A DNA stretch of 64,000 nt from Spirochaetales bacterium (lineage in GTDB: Bacteria > Spirochaetota > Spirochaetia > DSM-2461): contig JAQQAP010000027.1 of assembly GCA_028533045.1 (NCBI GenBank), positions 1-64,000 of the forward strand, written 5' to 3'. Below, piece by piece: positions 61,799-64,000 of the stretch (position 1 is its first letter; the number at the start of each line of letters is the position of its first letter). Made by a program: the position numbers and the translations under genes. The notes under the pieces were generated by a model. It was not told the origin of the DNA. It worked only from the letters and a program-made list of their open reading frames with translations, and searched no databases.

Positions 61799-62452
61799 TT
61801 ACTCGGACTTTTGGTGAATCAAATCCTGTACGCCAAAAGAAGAGACAGGAACTGTTTTTACCGAAGGAAAATCGTTCCGGCAGCTAAAAAGAAGATGGAG
61901 GCATTCATTAACAAGATTTTCGCCGCAATGATCCCTTTGGAAAATTATACTGGGATTGGTACAATTCATATGCCCCTCTGTTACGGTGGAGAGTGTGTCG
62001 GTAAAGCTCATATAGGACTTTTCCGCTTCCCGAATACTAAGACACTGCATAAGCATATAGGTTCTTTTGTTGCTCTGGATTTGCGGGTAGTTGCGATTCA
62101 GTTTGTCTATGTCAAAGGGGATTCTCTTTGTGCTTTCGGACATGACCTGTTCTATCCACCAACTGAGCTCATCCAGATAGGGGGAATCCCTTCTATGGTG
62201 CAAATATTTTACGGCAAAAAGATTAGCCATGTGGTCTTCATAAGCTCCTCCCGGAGCGGTGTCATTGAGATTGAAATAGTCTCTCAATAGTTGACCGAAG
62301 GCATGAGCCACACCGAACTTAGGAAAATAAAAACGAGAGAACGCTCCGGCACAGGATTCGGACATTTTCATTCCTCGGGCGAATTTCTTTTTGTCCGTGG
62401 GAGAAATGTGATTCCAGGCACTGTATTCTATTGTGTATTGATTCATTGTCAT
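61799..62452 (-). CDS. Conserved-looking cytoplasmic protein of unknown function
   Basis: A 217-residue protein with no signal peptide or membrane helix. It is rich in His, Cys, Tyr and Met, with LHHRRDSPYLDELSWWIEQV, QIQSNKRTYMLMQCLSIREA and a Cys/His group near residues 160-192 (HMNCTNPS, RDHCGENLVNECLHLLFSC). The Cys/His content hints at metal binding, but I recognise no family. It lies 21 bases downstream of a chemoreceptor gene in the same direction, so it may be co-expressed and take part in signalling. Confidence 0.55.
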   Translation of the reverse strand: MTMNQYTIEYSAWNHISPTDKKKFARGMKMSESCAGAFSRFYFPKFGVAHAFGQLLRDYFNLNDTAPGGAYEDHMANLFAVKYLHHRRDSPYLDELSWWIEQVMSESTKRIPFDIDKLNRNYPQIQSNKRTYMLMQCLSIREAEKSYMSFTDTLSTVTEGHMNCTNPSIIFQRDHCGENLVNECLHLLFSCRNDFPSVKTVPVSSFGVQDLIHQKSE

Positions 62453-62473
62453 TTTTTTAAATTTTCACTCCAA

Positions 62474-64000
62474 TTATTTTAACTTCTCCCCGAATACCTT
62501 TACGAATTCATTCAGTGCGTTGGATTTTTCCTGCAGTTCCAGGGAGGATTCGCGAATCAATTTTGTTCCCTGTCGGATCTCACCCATGCTGGAGCCCAGA
62601 TTCTGGACGAAATTTCCCAATTTATCGATATTTTCTCGGGTTCCCGTTTCCTGCTGACGCACGGAATCCACGCTTTCGCTTACCCGGGAGGTAAGGGAGT
62701 TCATCGCTGTGGTGGCTCTGAGTATCTCGTCATTCCCGGCGGCCAGTTCCTTGACGCTGTTGCTAATTTCTTCCATGGCATCTCCCACCTGGCGCACTTC
62801 CGTACTGATGCCGGAAAAGGTAGTTCCCGAGTTTTCCACATTGTTTCCGGCCGCCTCTATGGAGCTGACCAGCTGGGCTATCGTTTCGCTTACCTGTTTC
62901 GCATTGACCGCGCTTGATTCGGCCAGCTTGCGTACTTCATCGGCCACGACCGCGAACCCCCGGCCCGCTTCCCCCGCATGGGCTGCCTCGATGGCGGCGT
63001 TCATGGCCAGGAGATTGGTCTGGCTTGCCACGGCGGAAATGATGGTGATCATCTGTTTGACGCTATCCAGATGGTCCAGAACCTCTTTGAAGGAAAGGGT
63101 AGTCCGATTAATCACTCCCGCTCCTTCTTCGGCGCTTTGCACCAGTTGTTTGACAGAGGTCATTTTATTGTCTATGACCTGAGAGACATTGGCTATGGAC
63201 GCAACCATTTCCTCCAGGGCGGCACTGGTCTGGGTTATATTGTTTGACTGATCCACAGCAACATTCTCCAATGTGTCCATGTGGTGGGAAATCTGATTTA
63301 GCGAGTTCCGGGAGGATTCATACTGTCCCTCCAGATGGCTCACCTTGTCCACTATTCCCTTGATGTTTTCTTCGATTTCCACAATGGCCGAGGCGGATTC
63401 TACGGCCTGGTCTTCCATCCCTTGTGCTTCCATGAGGCCCGATTGGGCTTCCAGAGCCAGAGTACGCATCCGTTTGCCGTTTATTACCGACTCTTCCAGC
63501 TTACTCATGGCGTCGGCAATCAGTTTGTCTATGGTTCTTCTAAGGAGGAGGGAGAACAGGATAAGGAGGACATACATTATAAGGGGCGTTACCAGCTGAT
63601 CCGCCAGAGTTCCGGTTAATTCGGTGAATTGTCCCGTGAGGGAAATGATGAGGATGTTGGCAAATGAGAGAGTTACCGTTATGGAAAGAGCATAGGTGAG
63701 CCGCCGAAACTGATTCAGGAAGAAGAGGGCGGAGAGGATAATCAGGGTTGAAACAAGAAGATTCTGTCCCAGGACATACTCCCCGGAATATCCGTCGATA
63801 ATATCGGAGACTCCTACGAGAAGGGCCAGGGTAAAAACAAAGAGGGTGGAGGATAATTCGTAATTCCCTTTGCGCAGAATGATGAGGCTTACAAGGATAA
63901 GGCCCAAAATCAAGGTATTGGTAAAGAAATCCACCCAAGTGAATCCTCCCGCATACTGGAGGACAGAAAGAATCAGCATGAGCCCCACTCCGGCAAGGAG
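62474..64000 (-). CDS. Methyl-accepting chemotaxis protein (N-terminus cut by window edge)
   Basis: At least 504 residues; the frame is still open at base 64000, so the true start is probably outside. About six helices fill the first ~165 visible residues with almost no outside loop, so the sensor is in the membrane. The signalling domain then runs to the end with the canonical tip [35 protein letters not shown] and [20 protein letters not shown]. No HAMP domain is evident between. It should signal to CheA/CheW in response to a membrane or energy cue. Confidence 0.9.
   Translation of the reverse strand, partial: LLAGVGLMLILSVLQYAGGFTWVDFFTNTLILGLILVSLIILRKGNYELSSTLFVFTLALLVGVSDIIDGYSGEYVLGQNLLVSTLIILSALFFLNQFRRLTYALSITVTLSFANILIISLTGQFTELTGTLADQLVTPLIMYVLLILFSLLLRRTIDKLIADAMSKLEESVINGKRMRTLALEAQSGLMEAQGMEDQAVESASAIVEIEENIKGIVDKVSHLEGQYESSRNSLNQISHHMDTLENVAVDQSNNITQTSAALEEMVASIANVSQVIDNKMTSVKQLVQSAEEGAGVINRTTLSFKEVLDHLDSVKQMITIISAVASQTNLLAMNAAIEAAHAGEAGRGFAVVADEVRKLAESSAVNAKQVSETIAQLVSSIEAAGNNVENSGTTFSGISTEVRQVGDAMEEISNSVKELAAGNDEILRATTAMNSLTSRVSESVDSVRQQETGTRENIDKLGNFVQNLGSSMGEIRQGTKLIRESSLELQEKSNALNEFVKVFGEKLK

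Overview
The window most likely comes from a free-living, probably marine or saline-sediment, Gram-negative spirochaete (inference). Pointers are: three methyl-accepting chemotaxis proteins, many secreted lipoproteins with short lipoboxes, very Asp/Ser/Thr-rich exported proteins, a 7TMR-DISM diguanylate cyclase, and secreted lyases of the type that attack alginate-like polyuronates. An outer membrane is shown by a TonB-dependent receptor, ExbB/ExbD/TonB and several beta-barrel-like proteins. I see no rRNA, complete tRNA, CRISPR array, prophage or insertion sequence.

Layout. 1-1.8 kb: a 5'-broken antitoxin remnant and a DUF4143 ATPase. 1.8-7.2 kb (minus): a translationally coupled unit of one TonB-dependent receptor, a lipoprotein, ExbB, two ExbD and TonB. 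7.3-9.5 kb: a chemoreceptor with a zinc-binding CZB domain. 9.5-20.1 kb: a secreted nucleic-acid-degradation region with an endonuclease I/lamin-tail lipoprotein, a lipoprotein with three ~210-residue repeats, an acidic envelope protein, an endonuclease/exonuclease/phosphatase lipoprotein, a 5'-nucleotidase and a choice-of-anchor-J lipoprotein. 20.2-25.3 kb: HxlR regulator with an iron-sulfur flavoprotein, a frameshifted NhaC antiporter, short repeats, a DEAD-box helicase and a PHP phosphoesterase. 25.3-32.9 kb: a sugar-acid region with a phosphomannose-isomerase-like protein, two paralogous beta-helix lyase-like lipoproteins flanking a PL7 alginate lyase, a MATE exporter, an AraC regulator and a YhcH-family protein.

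33-42.2 kb: a secreted flavodoxin-like protein coupled to a membrane flavo-oxidoreductase, a short chemoreceptor-like protein, a YeiH exporter, a diguanylate cyclase, and a phosphonate-type importer (PhnD, PhnC, long PhnE). 42.3-47.1 kb: a membrane protein with a zinc-ribbon-like tail, then a compact operon of ferredoxin, Tat-signal flavoprotein, TatC, TatB, TatA and a NapH-like membrane ferredoxin, which looks like a Tat machine carried with its own substrate. 47.2-51.2 kb: AraC-type regulator, aldehyde dehydrogenase, a small membrane protein and, divergently, an Hsp20 gene with a sigma-54-like promoter and two upstream palindromes. 51.2-53.8 kb: MetY and a GGDEF protein. 53.8-61.7 kb: a GntR-controlled envelope operon (GntR, SPFH protein, LolD/MacB-type ATPase, three FtsX-like permeases, a LolA-like protein and a beta-barrel-like protein). 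61.8-64 kb: an unknown protein and a chemoreceptor cut by the window edge.

The most interesting parts are the Tat/flavoprotein module, the GntR-SPFH-ABC-LolA operon, the Hsp20 control region, the triple-repeat lipoprotein, and the one-base frameshift near the start of the antiporter gene. All family assignments were made by reading motifs by eye, without any database search.
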